Source: Methanolobus sp. ZRKC5 (GTDB lineage Archaea > Halobacteriota > Methanosarcinia > Methanosarcinales > Methanosarcinaceae). From it: a stretch of 64,000 nucleotides of DNA. The stretch covers positions 1,178,001 through 1,242,000 of the forward strand of contig NZ_CP151792.1 of assembly GCF_038446525.1 (NCBI RefSeq). Direction: 5' to 3'. The translations under genes were made by a program, and so were the position numbers. Under the pieces are notes generated by a model, which searched no databases, was not told the DNA's origin, and saw only the letters and a list, made by a program, of their open reading frames with translations. Of the stretch, positions 28,627 through 37,632 are shown piece by piece. How positions within the stretch are numbered: the first letter of the stretch is position 1; each line of letters begins with the position of its first letter.

Positions 28627-29744
28627 GATTGAAATTCATGGACGTCTCATTTCGCTGGAATAAGAAGAATGCATACAGTCTCGCAGCGCTGGCTCCCCTC
28701 CTTCCAGGTGCTTTAAAAGCCAAAGAGCCCCAGGACGGAATAATGATATACAGCTTTGCCACCAGGCAGGCTGAATCTGTTTTTCGGGAAATTAAGACAG
28801 CAAGCACTGATTCTATATTTATAGCAGGCGGCCCACATCCATCCGGAGAAACGGAGGAAACATTAGAGCTTTTCGATTACGTTGTCATTGGTGAGGGTGA
28901 AGAAACCCTACCTGAACTTGTAGAAACTATAAGCTCAGGCAAAGATGTTTCCCGGATTAAGGGGATAGCCTACAAGGACAATAACAACAAAACCATTTTC
29001 ACAGGTAAAAGAGAACCTGTTGACCTTGATAAGTATCCATGTTTTGACCCAGATATCCTCATGTCACCTCTGGAAATAAGCAGAGGATGCCCTTTCAGGT
29101 GCAAGTACTGTCAGACACCCCGACTCTTTGAGGGAAAAGTAAGGCACAGGAGTATAGACTCTATTGTAAAATATGCAAAGCATTATAAAGACCTCAGATT
29201 TACATCATCAAATGCCTTGGCATACGGAAGCGACGGCATCCATCCAAGACTTGACAAGGTTGAAAACTTACTTTCAAATCTGCACCAGATGGAAGGAAAG
29301 ACAATCTACTTTGGCACATTTCCCTCAGAAGTCAGGCCGGAATTCGTCACTGACGAGTCACTGGAGCTCATCACAAAGTACTGCACCAATACCAAAGTGA
29401 GCCTGGGAGCACAGTCCGGAAGTGACCGCATTCTCAGAAGCATCCTGAGAGGACACACCGTTGATGATGTTGTTCGGAGCATTGAACTCTGTTTTGACCA
29501 CGGCATCACCCCGGTTGTGGATTTCATGGTGGGATTCCCTGATGAGACTGAAGAAGAACAGGACATGAGCCTTGAACTCATTCAGTGGATATGTAAAAAG
29601 GGTGGTCACGTACATTCACATTATCTCACACCACTTCCCGGCACGCCTTATGCAAATGTCACAACCTCGCCTGTCAGCAAACGTTACAGGAAAGTGATGG
29701 GAAAGATGGCACTGGAAGGAAAAGTTACTGGCTCGTGGGAATGA
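28623..29744 (+). CDS. B12-binding domain / radical SAM protein (TIGR04013-like)
   Basis: The 373-aa protein has an N-terminal cobalamin-binding-like Rossmann domain (FIAGGPHPSGETEETLELFD, EGEETLPELVE) and a radical SAM core with the 4Fe-4S motif CPFRCKYCQTPRLFEG (about residues 156-171). It belongs to a methanogen-conserved group of unknown function. It starts at GTG overlapping the AcnX small subunit stop; ATG 28638 is an alternative. Being cotranscribed with the mevalonate genes hints at a lipid-related methylation or reduction, but this is inference only. Confidence 0.85.
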   Translation: MRLKFMDVSFRWNKKNAYSLAALAPLLPGALKAKEPQDGIMIYSFATRQAESVFREIKTASTDSIFIAGGPHPSGETEETLELFDYVVIGEGEETLPELVETISSGKDVSRIKGIAYKDNNNKTIFTGKREPVDLDKYPCFDPDILMSPLEISRGCPFRCKYCQTPRLFEGKVRHRSIDSIVKYAKHYKDLRFTSSNALAYGSDGIHPRLDKVENLLSNLHQMEGKTIYFGTFPSEVRPEFVTDESLELITKYCTNTKVSLGAQSGSDRILRSILRGHTVDDVVRSIELCFDHGITPVVDFMVGFPDETEEEQDMSLELIQWICKKGGHVHSHYLTPLPGTPYANVTTSPVSKRYRKVMGKMALEGKVTGSWE

Positions 29745-29747
29745 ATC

Positions 29748-30905
29748 TCATCCATCTAGACTCTCATAGATATCCTTAAAGAAATACGTTGAAAATGCGA
29801 TCAAAAATGCAAACGTGCACGAAGTGCCAAAGACTATCTGCAGATCGCTATTGAATAGCACAACTGCAAGTACAAGTGGAGCTGCGGTTTGTCCTGCATA
29901 TTTCATGATGTTAAACACTGACACAATACTTCCCATCATTCCAGGTGGAGCTACCTGGGTTGCGAGAGTGTTCAGCTGGGGCTGCACCATTCCAAATCCA
30001 ATCCCGAAGAGAAATATCAGGACAAGAACCAGAGGAAGGGATGTTGCGAATATGAAGCCACCCAGAGCGATACCTGTTATGATAAAACCCGCTATTAACA
30101 ACTTTTGTTTACCATATCTTGCTGAAAATGATCTGGCACGGGATGAGATCATTGCCATTGCTATTCCCTGAATACCAAGTGCAAGTCCTGCTTCTTTTAC
30201 GCTAAAACCAAAGTTGTCCTTGAGGATAAAGGGAACGTAGATGACTATTGTGTAGAGCAGGAAGAATATAGAGAAACTCAGTACAATAGTGTAAAGGATT
30301 CTGAATTCAGCGAGAGTTTTTATTATTGATTCCGTGTTATGTGTTCTGTTCTCATGCGGGTTTGTTTCAGGAAGGGCAAATACTACAATGATTGCAAGAG
30401 GTATCGAAAGGCCATAGAAGAGAAACGGAACATTCCATCCGTATGAAGCAAGTATACCACCTATAAGAGGAGCAGAAACTGCCCCGATGCCAGTTGTCAT
30501 GCTCATTTTACCCATGGCATTGACCCTGTCAAGACCGGTGTATAACTCCCCGATCATGGTCATGACTATGGGGAGCATTCCTGCGATACCTATGCCCTGA
30601 ACGAATCTCAAAACCAGTAGTGAAGTCATATCAGTGGAAAAATAACACGCCAACCCAGCAATTCCGTTTATGAGAAGACATGGCACCAGTATTTTTTTAC
30701 GTCCCACACGATCTGTTATGAAACTAACAAATATCATGGAAAGTGCTGTAGAAAAAGTATACATCCCAAGAACCAGTCCCACAGCTTCACGGGAAGTATT
30801 CAATGGCTCAACCATAAATGGAAGGACAGGACCAAGTAAAGCTCCGGCTGACATTGAAAAGAAAGCAACAACACAGATCAGCGGAAGATTCAGGTTTCCT
30901 TTCAT
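29748..30905 (-). CDS. MFS transporter
   Basis: The 385-aa protein has twelve predicted membrane helices and the major facilitator loop motif between helices 2 and 3, FITDRVGRKKIL. It is of the DHA/multidrug-exporter type, with GGILASYGWNVPFLFYG in helix 5. The substrate is unknown. It is convergent with the radical SAM gene (3 bp between stops). Confidence 0.85.
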   Translation of the reverse strand: MKGNLNLPLICVVAFFSMSAGALLGPVLPFMVEPLNTSREAVGLVLGMYTFSTALSMIFVSFITDRVGRKKILVPCLLINGIAGLACYFSTDMTSLLVLRFVQGIGIAGMLPIVMTMIGELYTGLDRVNAMGKMSMTTGIGAVSAPLIGGILASYGWNVPFLFYGLSIPLAIIVVFALPETNPHENRTHNTESIIKTLAEFRILYTIVLSFSIFFLLYTIVIYVPFILKDNFGFSVKEAGLALGIQGIAMAMISSRARSFSARYGKQKLLIAGFIITGIALGGFIFATSLPLVLVLIFLFGIGFGMVQPQLNTLATQVAPPGMMGSIVSVFNIMKYAGQTAAPLVLAVVLFNSDLQIVFGTSCTFAFLIAFSTYFFKDIYESLDG

Positions 30906-30940
30906 TGTACCGGGTACATCACTTATTCAGCTTAACAGAA

Positions 30941-31645
30941 TCATTGTTTTTTGACCTTATGCTCGATAAAATCACCATTGAACAAGACAAAAACTGTAAT
31001 TTCCTCACCTTTATTGAACTTCCTTATTTCCCTGTCATACACACTCGGCACATGTTTGAGACTATTTTTTTTGAAATATTCTTCTGCTGTTTTGAAGAAT
31101 TCTATTACCTGCGCAAGAAATGTTGTTTCATAAGACTTGATCTGAAGAGCTATCTCTTTAGACTCATCATCACTGATTTCCGTATGGTAGCAACCATGCT
31201 GACCGATTCCACCTATCTGCCTCCAGTCGATATTACCATCCTCATCCGGCTCACGATGCAGCATGTAAGGGAAAAGACTGCATATCGAAGGACGTTGTTC
31301 ATAGATAGAGCATCTTTTTTCATTAAGAAAAGTACATGAACCATCTTCTTTTACTTTAAGTGCATAACCGGAAACATAGAACTGCCCGTGCTGGTCGCAT
31401 AGTTCATAATAAGGAGCAGGTTCCAGATAATCCGGAGATATGGCCTTTATCCTGATGGCATCATCGTTAAGAAGAAAAACATGATCATTGAATTCCCGGG
31501 TGCAGCAGCGTGCACAAAAGTCACATTCAAAGCCAACATCCTGTATTATGGATATCAATTTGTCCATTGGATAATTCTGTACACCTTTAAGTTCATCATC
31601 CACTGCTTTAAGCTGTTTCTCAATTGGTGAAGTAACCTTGATCAA
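30941..31645 (-). CDS. YkgJ-family cysteine cluster protein
   Basis: The N-terminal half carries the metal-chelating pattern CDFCARCC (about residues 45-52), then FLNEKRCSIYEQRPSICSLFPYML, here split as EKRCSIYEQRPSICSLF: the zinc/iron-binding YkgJ (UPF0153) layout. The C-terminal half is helical and not assigned. Length is 234 aa. Members may bind Fe or Zn; the function is unknown. It lies 35 bp upstream of the MFS gene on the same strand order. Confidence 0.85.
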   Translation of the reverse strand: MIKVTSPIEKQLKAVDDELKGVQNYPMDKLISIIQDVGFECDFCARCCTREFNDHVFLLNDDAIRIKAISPDYLEPAPYYELCDQHGQFYVSGYALKVKEDGSCTFLNEKRCSIYEQRPSICSLFPYMLHREPDEDGNIDWRQIGGIGQHGCYHTEISDDESKEIALQIKSYETTFLAQVIEFFKTAEEYFKKNSLKHVPSVYDREIRKFNKGEEITVFVLFNGDFIEHKVKKQ

Positions 31646-31751
31646 CTCCTATTATAATGACTGCCATAATCCCTGCTTTCTAAAAGCAATTTTGGTCAGA
31701 TTTTCCCGCAAGCTTTAATAATAAGCGTTACGTCTAGAAGTAAACTCACGA

Positions 31752-31769
31752 CTAGAATTATATATCTAG
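31752..31769 (+). promoter_or_regulatory. TATA box within a CTAGA dyad
   Basis: CTAGA (31752-31756) and TCTAG (31765-31769) flank the TATA-like ATTATATAT. A third copy, TCTAGA, is at 31733-31738. A regulator binding this dyad would cover the TATA box of the small gene at 31824. This is suggestive only. Confidence 0.4.
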
Positions 31770-31823
31770 GTTAAACTTAAAATAACTTAAAATTTACAGT
31801 TAATATTATCAAGAGGATTTATC

Positions 31824-31997
31824 ATGGGTAAGACAGGCAGCATTGAATGGGTAAAAGTAAAAGGACGTAACGGCAGAGCAATCAAGGTCCAGAAATCAAA
31901 GGCAGGAAAAGCACATCCAGGACCAGCACAGAGATATAGTTCATCAGGTGCTAAAAGAAGATTCCTTCGCAGATCTCCAAAAGCACTCGTAAAGTGA
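31824..31997 (+). CDS. Small basic conserved protein (DUF5350-like), 57 aa
   Basis: AAGAGGA lies 6 nt before the ATG, and the frame encodes [19 protein letters not shown] followed by a lysine/arginine-rich tail ending [10 protein letters not shown]. It is strongly basic with no cysteines and resembles short conserved archaeal proteins (DUF5350) thought to interact with RNA or ribosomes. It has its own promoter and is followed by a T-rich stretch. I recognise the type, not a function. Confidence 0.75.
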   Translation: MGKTGSIEWVKVKGRNGRAIKVQKSKAGKAHPGPAQRYSSSGAKRRFLRRSPKALVK

Positions 31998-32098
31998 GTA
32001 TACTCACTTTTTCTTAACTTTTTTTTATTCTATTTTCTCTTAGCGTATTTATTTTTTAGTCTATTCTCTACTTGTACGAAAAGCAACACATCCGATAC

Positions 32099-32108
32099 GC
32101 TTATATAG
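32099..32108 (+). promoter_or_regulatory. TATA box of the thermosome gene
   Basis: GCTTATATAG stands about 80 nt before the ATG at 32183. Transcription would begin near 32130 and give a leader of about 50 nt containing AAGGAGG (32167-32173). Confidence 0.55.
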
Positions 32109-32182
32109 AACTACAAACATTAAAAAACGACCTAAAAGTAAATGTTATTCTAATTTCACATATAATAAGGAGGATAAATAAC

Positions 32183-33835
32183 ATGGCAGGACAGATGGCA
32201 GGACAGCCAATTTTCATATTAAGAGAAGGAAGCCAGAGAACTAGAGGCAAAGAAGCACAGAGCAACAACATCATGGCTGCAAAAGCAGTCGCTGAAGCTG
32301 TAAGAACAACACTTGGACCAAAAGGAATGGACAAGATGCTTGTAGACAGTCTCGGAGATGTGGTCATCACAAACGATGGTGCAACCATTCTTAAAGAGAT
32401 GGACATCGAGCACCCTGCAGCAAAGATGATCGTGGAAGTAGCCAAGACCCAGGACGATGAGGTCGGTGACGGAACAACCACAGCTGCTGTAATTGCCGGC
32501 GAACTCCTCAAGAAAGCAGAAGAGCTCATTGACCAGGACGTACACCCAACAATCATAGCATCCGGTTACAGAATGGCATCAGTGAAGGCTGCAGAGATTA
32601 TTAACGCACTCGCAAAAACAGTTACCAGAGATAACAAGGACGTACTGATGAACATTTCCGGAACAGCAATGACCGGAAAGGGCGCAGAAGCAACAAAGGA
32701 AGTTCTCGCAAAGATCTCAGTTGCTGCTATCACAAGCATTGTTGATGAAGACAATAAAGTCGACATGGAGAACATCAAGATCGAGAAGAAGGTCGGAGCA
32801 CGTATCGAAGAATCCGAGCTTATTGAAGGTATGATCATTGACAAAGAACGTGTCCACACCAACATGCCAAAGAAGGTCGAGAACGCAAAGATCGCACTCA
32901 TCAACACAGCTATTGAACTTAAAGACACAGAAGTCGATGCTGAGATATCCATTACATCACCTGAGCAGCTTCAGTCCTTCCTTGACCAAGAAGAGAAGAT
33001 GATCAAGGACCTCGTTGAGAAAGTAGTCAACAGTGGTGCAAACGTTGTATTCTGTCAGAAGGGAATCGATGACATGGCACAGCACTACCTTGCAAAGGCA
33101 GATGTATTCGCAATTAGAAGAGTTAAGAAGAGCGACATGCAGAAACTTTCAAGAGCTACCGGTGCAAAGCTCATCACAAACGTTGACGAGATCACAGAAG
33201 CTGACATGGGTAAGGCAGACCTTGTAGAAGAGAAGAAGATCGGCGGCGACCCAATGACCTTCGTAACAGGATGTGTAAATCCAAAGGCAGTTTCAATCCT
33301 CCTCCGTGGCAGCACAGAGCACGTCATTGACAACATCGAAAGAGGACTTAATGACTCACTCAGAGTAGTCGGAGTAGCAATCGAAGATGAGAAACTCGTA
33401 GCTGGTGGCGGATCACCTGAAGTTGAAGTTGCACTTAGACTTCAGGAATACGCAGCAACCCTCAGCGGCAGGGAACAGCTTGCAGTCAAAGCATTCGCAG
33501 AGGCTCTTGAAATAGTCCCAAGAACACTTGCAGAGAACGCAGGTCTCGACCCAATAGACATGCTTATGGAACTGCGCGCACACCACGAGAAGGGCATAAA
33601 GACAGCAGGTCTGAATGTCTATACTGGAGAAGTAATTGACATGTGGGAAGCAGGCGTAGTTGAGCCACTCAGGGTAAAGACCCAGGCAATCAACGCAGCT
33701 GCTGAATCTGCAGTCATGATTCTCAGGATCGATGATATCATCGCATCCAGACAGGGAGGAGCAGGACCTTCCGCAGCAGATATGGTTCCAGGTATGCCAC
33801 CGGGCGGAATGCCAGGTATGGGCATGGATATGTAA
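32183..33835 (+). CDS. thsA: Thermosome subunit (group II chaperonin)
   Basis: The 550-aa chaperonin subunit folds proteins in ATP-driven double rings. Conserved motifs include [37 protein letters not shown] and the C-terminal [11 protein letters not shown]. The tail ends in a GGM-type repeat ([15 protein letters not shown]). AAGGAGG 9 nt before ATG 32183 fixes the start, against an earlier in-frame ATG-like codon at 32072. A hairpin terminator follows. Which of several paralogues this is cannot be told, so the symbol is tentative. Confidence 0.95.
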   Translation: MAGQMAGQPIFILREGSQRTRGKEAQSNNIMAAKAVAEAVRTTLGPKGMDKMLVDSLGDVVITNDGATILKEMDIEHPAAKMIVEVAKTQDDEVGDGTTTAAVIAGELLKKAEELIDQDVHPTIIASGYRMASVKAAEIINALAKTVTRDNKDVLMNISGTAMTGKGAEATKEVLAKISVAAITSIVDEDNKVDMENIKIEKKVGARIEESELIEGMIIDKERVHTNMPKKVENAKIALINTAIELKDTEVDAEISITSPEQLQSFLDQEEKMIKDLVEKVVNSGANVVFCQKGIDDMAQHYLAKADVFAIRRVKKSDMQKLSRATGAKLITNVDEITEADMGKADLVEEKKIGGDPMTFVTGCVNPKAVSILLRGSTEHVIDNIERGLNDSLRVVGVAIEDEKLVAGGGSPEVEVALRLQEYAATLSGREQLAVKAFAEALEIVPRTLAENAGLDPIDMLMELRAHHEKGIKTAGLNVYTGEVIDMWEAGVVEPLRVKTQAINAAAESAVMILRIDDIIASRQGGAGPSAADMVPGMPPGGMPGMGMDM

Positions 33836-33865
33836 ATATCTGAAAAATAACAAAAATACAAACAC

Positions 33866-33902
33866 TTGCGCAGATTTGTTTCTGCGCAAAACTTCTTTTT
33901 TT
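33866..33902 (+). terminator. Hairpin and U-tract terminator of the thermosome gene, invaded by a MITE
   Basis: TTGCGCAGA and TCTGCGCAA form a perfect 9-bp stem with a 6-nt loop, followed by ACTTC and a run of Ts. MITE E begins directly after the T run. Confidence 0.8.
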
Positions 33903-34088
33903 GTAACTATTCAGCCTGGCACGATTTGCCTATTGGTACTGATTTCATCGAAATAGAGATGTCTGCTCACTAACAATCAAAAAAGCAATCAATAGCAACA
34001 ATCAAAATAAATGATTCTAATGAAATTTACGTTTCAACTTTTTGTCAAGATTGTTATTGATAGCGTTTTTATCAGGCTGAATAGTTAC
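33903..34088 (+). mobile_element. MITE copy E (186 bp)
   Basis: Same ends and A-subfamily marker as copies A and C, but it lacks 8 bp (one of two nearby CTAACAAT repeats), which suggests slippage after insertion. The left flank is CTTTTTTT and the right flank repeats it after one extra C. It sits in the T-tract of the thermosome terminator, between that gene and the convergent cdc6 gene. Confidence 0.9.
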
Positions 34089-34118
34089 CCTTTTTTTAAT
34101 CAAATTTAAGATAAAAGC

Positions 34119-35231
34119 TTACTCAAGACATTTGAGTATGTCCTTAGAATTATAAGCAGGTGCTACATACCGTGTTCTTCCACGCATACCCTTGCCGGAG
34201 AAATCTGCATCAATAAGTCTTGACGCATGCATTTTCTCAATAATTTCATAAAATCGGGTGTATCCAAGTCCGGTTATTTCATGGAATGATTTATAGAGCT
34301 CACCTGTCTGAATACTACTATCCTTTGCAATAAGCCCGAGCAATGTTTTTTCATTATCAGAAAGTGACTTTATATTCCGACATAAATGCAAAAGCCGGGA
34401 AGCCTCATAAGCCTTCTCAACATCTTCAGCAGCAACTGTCTTGCTAGCCCTGCGTTCTGCATTAAGACCAGAACGCTTCAGAAGATCAATACCTATCCTG
34501 AGATCACCTGTCATATCCACATAAGTGACAACCCTGTCCAAGGCCTCATCTGACACCACATCCTGATAAAAAGCATGTTTCACACGGCTGGCAATTATAT
34601 CTGCGATCTCACCTATCTCATACCGCGGGAAAGCTACCTCTTCAGGTAAAAATACAGAACCGACCCGCGGGTCGAAACTGTATGGAATTCCCACATCGCT
34701 GATTATGGCTATTACAGAAATTCGGGCTCCAGGGTATTGTTCATGAGCCCTCAGCAAAGAATACATAACTTCATCTGCATGTCCTTCGGGAAAAAGATAA
34801 TTGATATCATCAAGAGCTACAACCAGAGTCTTGTTAGCATCCAAAAGATACTTAATTACCTTTTCAAAAAGTCTCCTGAATGACACACCGGATGAAGGTG
34901 GAGTGATATGAACAAGTTGCTCATATATTCTTGAAACAACAGCAAACCGTGTGGAATCCATCTGACAGTTGACCTTCACAAAGACCACATTATCAGTGTA
35001 TTCTTTCATCTCATTGAAAACTTTCATAACGGCAGTTGTCTTCCCTGTCCCAGGTGGACCTTTCACAAGACAATTAACCGGCCGCATACCCCTTAATGCA
35101 GGTTTCAAACTGAAGCGCAAGGCCTGCATCTGAGAGTCACGGTGTGCAAAATAGTCAGGGAGGTAATCAAATTCAAGTATCTCCCCTTTATAAAAAAGAG
35201 TCTCATCCCACAGAAGCATGTCCTTGCTCAC
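34119..35231 (-). CDS. cdc6: Orc1/Cdc6-type replication initiator
   Basis: The 370-aa AAA+ protein has Walker A GPPGTGKTT (about residue 59), Walker B LVVALDDINYL, and a C-terminal winged helix (about 285-370, with TGLGYTRFYEIIEKM). It binds origin repeats and loads MCM. The sequence around the sensor 2 motif is TGDLRIGIDLL. I see no convincing origin repeats in the 174-bp upstream region, so this may be a second, non-origin-linked paralogue. Confidence 0.9.
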   Translation of the reverse strand: MSKDMLLWDETLFYKGEILEFDYLPDYFAHRDSQMQALRFSLKPALRGMRPVNCLVKGPPGTGKTTAVMKVFNEMKEYTDNVVFVKVNCQMDSTRFAVVSRIYEQLVHITPPSSGVSFRRLFEKVIKYLLDANKTLVVALDDINYLFPEGHADEVMYSLLRAHEQYPGARISVIAIISDVGIPYSFDPRVGSVFLPEEVAFPRYEIGEIADIIASRVKHAFYQDVVSDEALDRVVTYVDMTGDLRIGIDLLKRSGLNAERRASKTVAAEDVEKAYEASRLLHLCRNIKSLSDNEKTLLGLIAKDSSIQTGELYKSFHEITGLGYTRFYEIIEKMHASRLIDADFSGKGMRGRTRYVAPAYNSKDILKCLE

Positions 35232-35405
35232 TTTAAATTCCCCTTTTGATGATACCTAATGATAATTAGCTAAAATTATTGATGAACGATAATTGACATA
35301 TGATATTCGCTGAAAGCATTCAGCCTGCAAGACTAATATAATTATCTGCGCATAATAACCTTTTGCTTTTATCTCCAAATGTAAAAATTAATTATAAGAA
35401 ACCTG

Positions 35406-36584
35406 TTAAACAAGCGAAGTAATATCTGAAACCGTTTTAACCAGAGTTTCAACTTCAGCCTCAGTGTTGTAAAGAGCAAACGACGCCCTCACTGTGCCAT
35501 TGACCCCCAGATGATCTATGCTCGGCATTGCACAATGATAACCACTCCTCACGCAGATACTGTGCGTCTGGTCAAGTATCATAGCTACATCATGAGCATT
35601 CATCCCAACTACATTGAAAGATACCACTCCAGCCCTTTCCTTTGGCCCATAGACGTCAACACCATCTATCTCACCAAGACGCAAAGCAGTTTCCCTTGCA
35701 AGAGAAAGTTCATGTTTTTCAATTGATCCCACACCAATGTTATCCACATATTCAACAGCACGTCCAAGGCCTATTATACCAGGAATATTAGGTGTTCCGG
35801 CTTCAAACTTTGCAGGGCTTGGCTCCATTTTAAAACTATCAGGAGTTACGGAACTCACCATACCACCACCTAGGTACAAAGGTTCGATAGTATCCGGCTC
35901 CTTTATGTACAATATACCAGTCCCTTGAGGTCCAAGCAAACCCTTATGCCCAGGGCATACAAAATAATCCGGGTCAACCGACTTAATATCCATTGGCATA
36001 TTTCCAGCAGACTGGGAACCATCCACCAGTACCTTCACACTATTCTGCCTTGCCATGTTAATTATCCCTTCTATATCCTGTATTGAACCGAACACATTGG
36101 AAACATGGTTCACTGCTATAAGTCGAGTCCTGTCATTGATAACAGACCTGATATCTGCAGGGTCGACAACTCCATGAATATCGGGTTTGACAACAGAGAG
36201 TTCAACACCCAGCTCCTTTAATCGCATCCATGGAAGCAAATTGGAATGATGCTCAACAAGAGTCACTATGACGTGATCGCCTTTTTGCCATGGAAAACCT
36301 CGGGAAACTATATTGATACTTTCTGTTGCATTCTTTGTAAAAATGGTATTTTCAACATCCATATTAAAAAAAGATGCCACTATTTCCCGGGAATCTTCAT
36401 AGTGGTTTGTGGTTTCCCTTGCAAGCCGATGGGCCCCTCGTCCATGATTTGCCGCATATTTATAGAAATAATCCAACATTGATGATATCGCCTGAACAGG
36501 CGTCTGCGTTGTAGCGGCGTTGTCCAGATATATAACATCATTTAATACGGGAAAGTCTTCCCTGATGGTAAGAACATCATACAT
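35406..36584 (-). CDS. sufS: Cysteine desulfurase, SufS/CsdA type
   Basis: A class V PLP aminotransferase of 392 aa: YLDNAATTQTP at the N-terminus, PLP lysine in VCPGHKGLLGPQGTG, and the persulfide cysteine in RSGYHCAMPS near residue 361. It takes sulfur from cysteine for Fe-S clusters or thio-modification. A 47-aa gene lies 42 bp upstream on the same strand. ycaO-tfuA, which needs a sulfur donor for thioamidation, is about 1 kb upstream on the other strand; a link is only a suggestion. Confidence 0.92.
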   Translation of the reverse strand: MYDVLTIREDFPVLNDVIYLDNAATTQTPVQAISSMLDYFYKYAANHGRGAHRLARETTNHYEDSREIVASFFNMDVENTIFTKNATESINIVSRGFPWQKGDHVIVTLVEHHSNLLPWMRLKELGVELSVVKPDIHGVVDPADIRSVINDRTRLIAVNHVSNVFGSIQDIEGIINMARQNSVKVLVDGSQSAGNMPMDIKSVDPDYFVCPGHKGLLGPQGTGILYIKEPDTIEPLYLGGGMVSSVTPDSFKMEPSPAKFEAGTPNIPGIIGLGRAVEYVDNIGVGSIEKHELSLARETALRLGEIDGVDVYGPKERAGVVSFNVVGMNAHDVAMILDQTHSICVRSGYHCAMPSIDHLGVNGTVRASFALYNTEAEVETLVKTVSDITSLV

Positions 36585-36625
36585 AGGAACCAGTATGCAA
36601 AGAATATAAAAATAGGTTTTGCAGG

Positions 36626-36769
36626 CTATTTTGCCTGCACCCCGCCTACCATAAAGCGATAAAGCTCCATTTCCTCGGCGTCGAGTTTATCTGTTGACAC
36701 TCCGCCAACTACCGTGTGGCAGCTTTTGAAGATGTCGACTCCATTTCTTTTTCTAGTTAGGTCTCTCAT
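36626..36769 (-). CDS. Small 47-aa protein upstream of the cysteine desulfurase
   Basis: On the minus strand GGAGG is followed after 6 nt by ATG, an excellent initiation site. The product (MRDLTRKRNGVDIFKSCH... ending RFMVGGVQAK) contains one cysteine and two similar pieces, VVGGVSTDK and MVGGVQAK. There is no signal peptide or membrane segment, and no family recognised. A longer in-frame start at 36832 lacks a ribosome site. It is probably cotranscribed with sufS. Confidence 0.6.
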   Translation of the reverse strand: MRDLTRKRNGVDIFKSCHTVVGGVSTDKLDAEEMELYRFMVGGVQAK

Positions 36770-36969
36770 ATTTTGCCTCCTGTCTCTCACTAATGTTTTC
36801 TTCGCCTGGCAAATTATTGTATTTTTATACACATTATGATTTTATACATATTGTAATTTTATATACATCCCAATAATATTTATTGTACTGCACAAGCTAA
36901 ACTTTGATATAGTAACCCATCATATAAAAGAGTATCGATTCCTAACAGAAAAAAAAAAATAAGAAGAAA

Positions 36970-37527
36970 TCAAGCATTCACAAAGATATAATCAGCATCT
37001 TCCTTACCTTCATGGCAACTGATACAACCGCCCACCTTTCCGTCTGCTTTAATAGCACCTTCCGAAGAGTAGGCTGCCCAGAACCAATCATTATTGTCGG
37101 GATCAAATCCTTCTGCCTTGTACATAAGATAAATCCCCGTTAGCTCTTCATCGGAATTAAAACCTTCTTTTACAACCATTGTCCCATATGGCATTGTTGC
37201 CCCACCGACTTCTACTGAAGACAGCGCATTGTCTGACACGTATATAGAAACGTAATCACCATGCACCCCAGTACCTTCCATCATTGCTTCTTTACCGGGC
37301 CATATGGACCATTCTTTATAAGTATCATTTTCAGCAAATGCGGAGAACAAAGATGATGCATCAGGTTCTGTTTCCGGCATGTCCACCTCATCAGTCACTG
37401 TTTCTTCAGACAGGATGTCATCTTCAATATCCGATGGCATCTGGTCATCCCCAGTAGGTGAATCAGTACAACCGGAAATCCCAACTATACAAATCACAAT
37501 AAAAATCATTAATGCTTTAACTTTCAT
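36970..37527 (-). CDS. Lipoprotein with cytochrome P460-like domain, single CxxCH haem motif
   Basis: The protein begins with a lipoprotein signal (IVGISGCTDS, Cys near residue 20) and an acidic linker to about residue 60. The remainder resembles the cytochrome P460 domain: WSIWPGKEAMMEGTG, YGTMVVKEGF, DNNDWFWAAYS and, near the end, GGCISCHEGKED with CxxCH for c-type haem. In bacteria this domain binds a cross-linked haem and detoxifies hydroxylamine or NO. Here it is a membrane-anchored extracellular haemoprotein of unknown role. Confidence 0.75.
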   Translation of the reverse strand: MKVKALMIFIVICIVGISGCTDSPTGDDQMPSDIEDDILSEETVTDEVDMPETEPDASSLFSAFAENDTYKEWSIWPGKEAMMEGTGVHGDYVSIYVSDNALSSVEVGGATMPYGTMVVKEGFNSDEELTGIYLMYKAEGFDPDNNDWFWAAYSSEGAIKADGKVGGCISCHEGKEDADYIFVNA

Positions 37528-37632
37528 ATAAAACCCCATTTACACACTTGCACTGCACTATATAAGATTTACTTAAGCACAGAGAACCTTTGTCGTAAGA
37601 AATATAATATATGCAGGAGACTTTCGCTAATC

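Noticed and set aside
32072-32182. Earlier start for the thermosome
   Set aside because: The 37 extra residues are unlike thermosome N-termini, span the TATA box, and AAGGAGG points to 32183.
35232-35405. Replication origin next to cdc6
   Set aside because: The region is AT-rich but I see no repeated origin-box motif; position alone is not enough.
36626-36769. RiPP precursor of the nearby YcaO
   Set aside because: YcaO-TfuA in methanogens acts on McrA, the small gene is on the other strand and in a different unit, and no leader/core pattern is visible.
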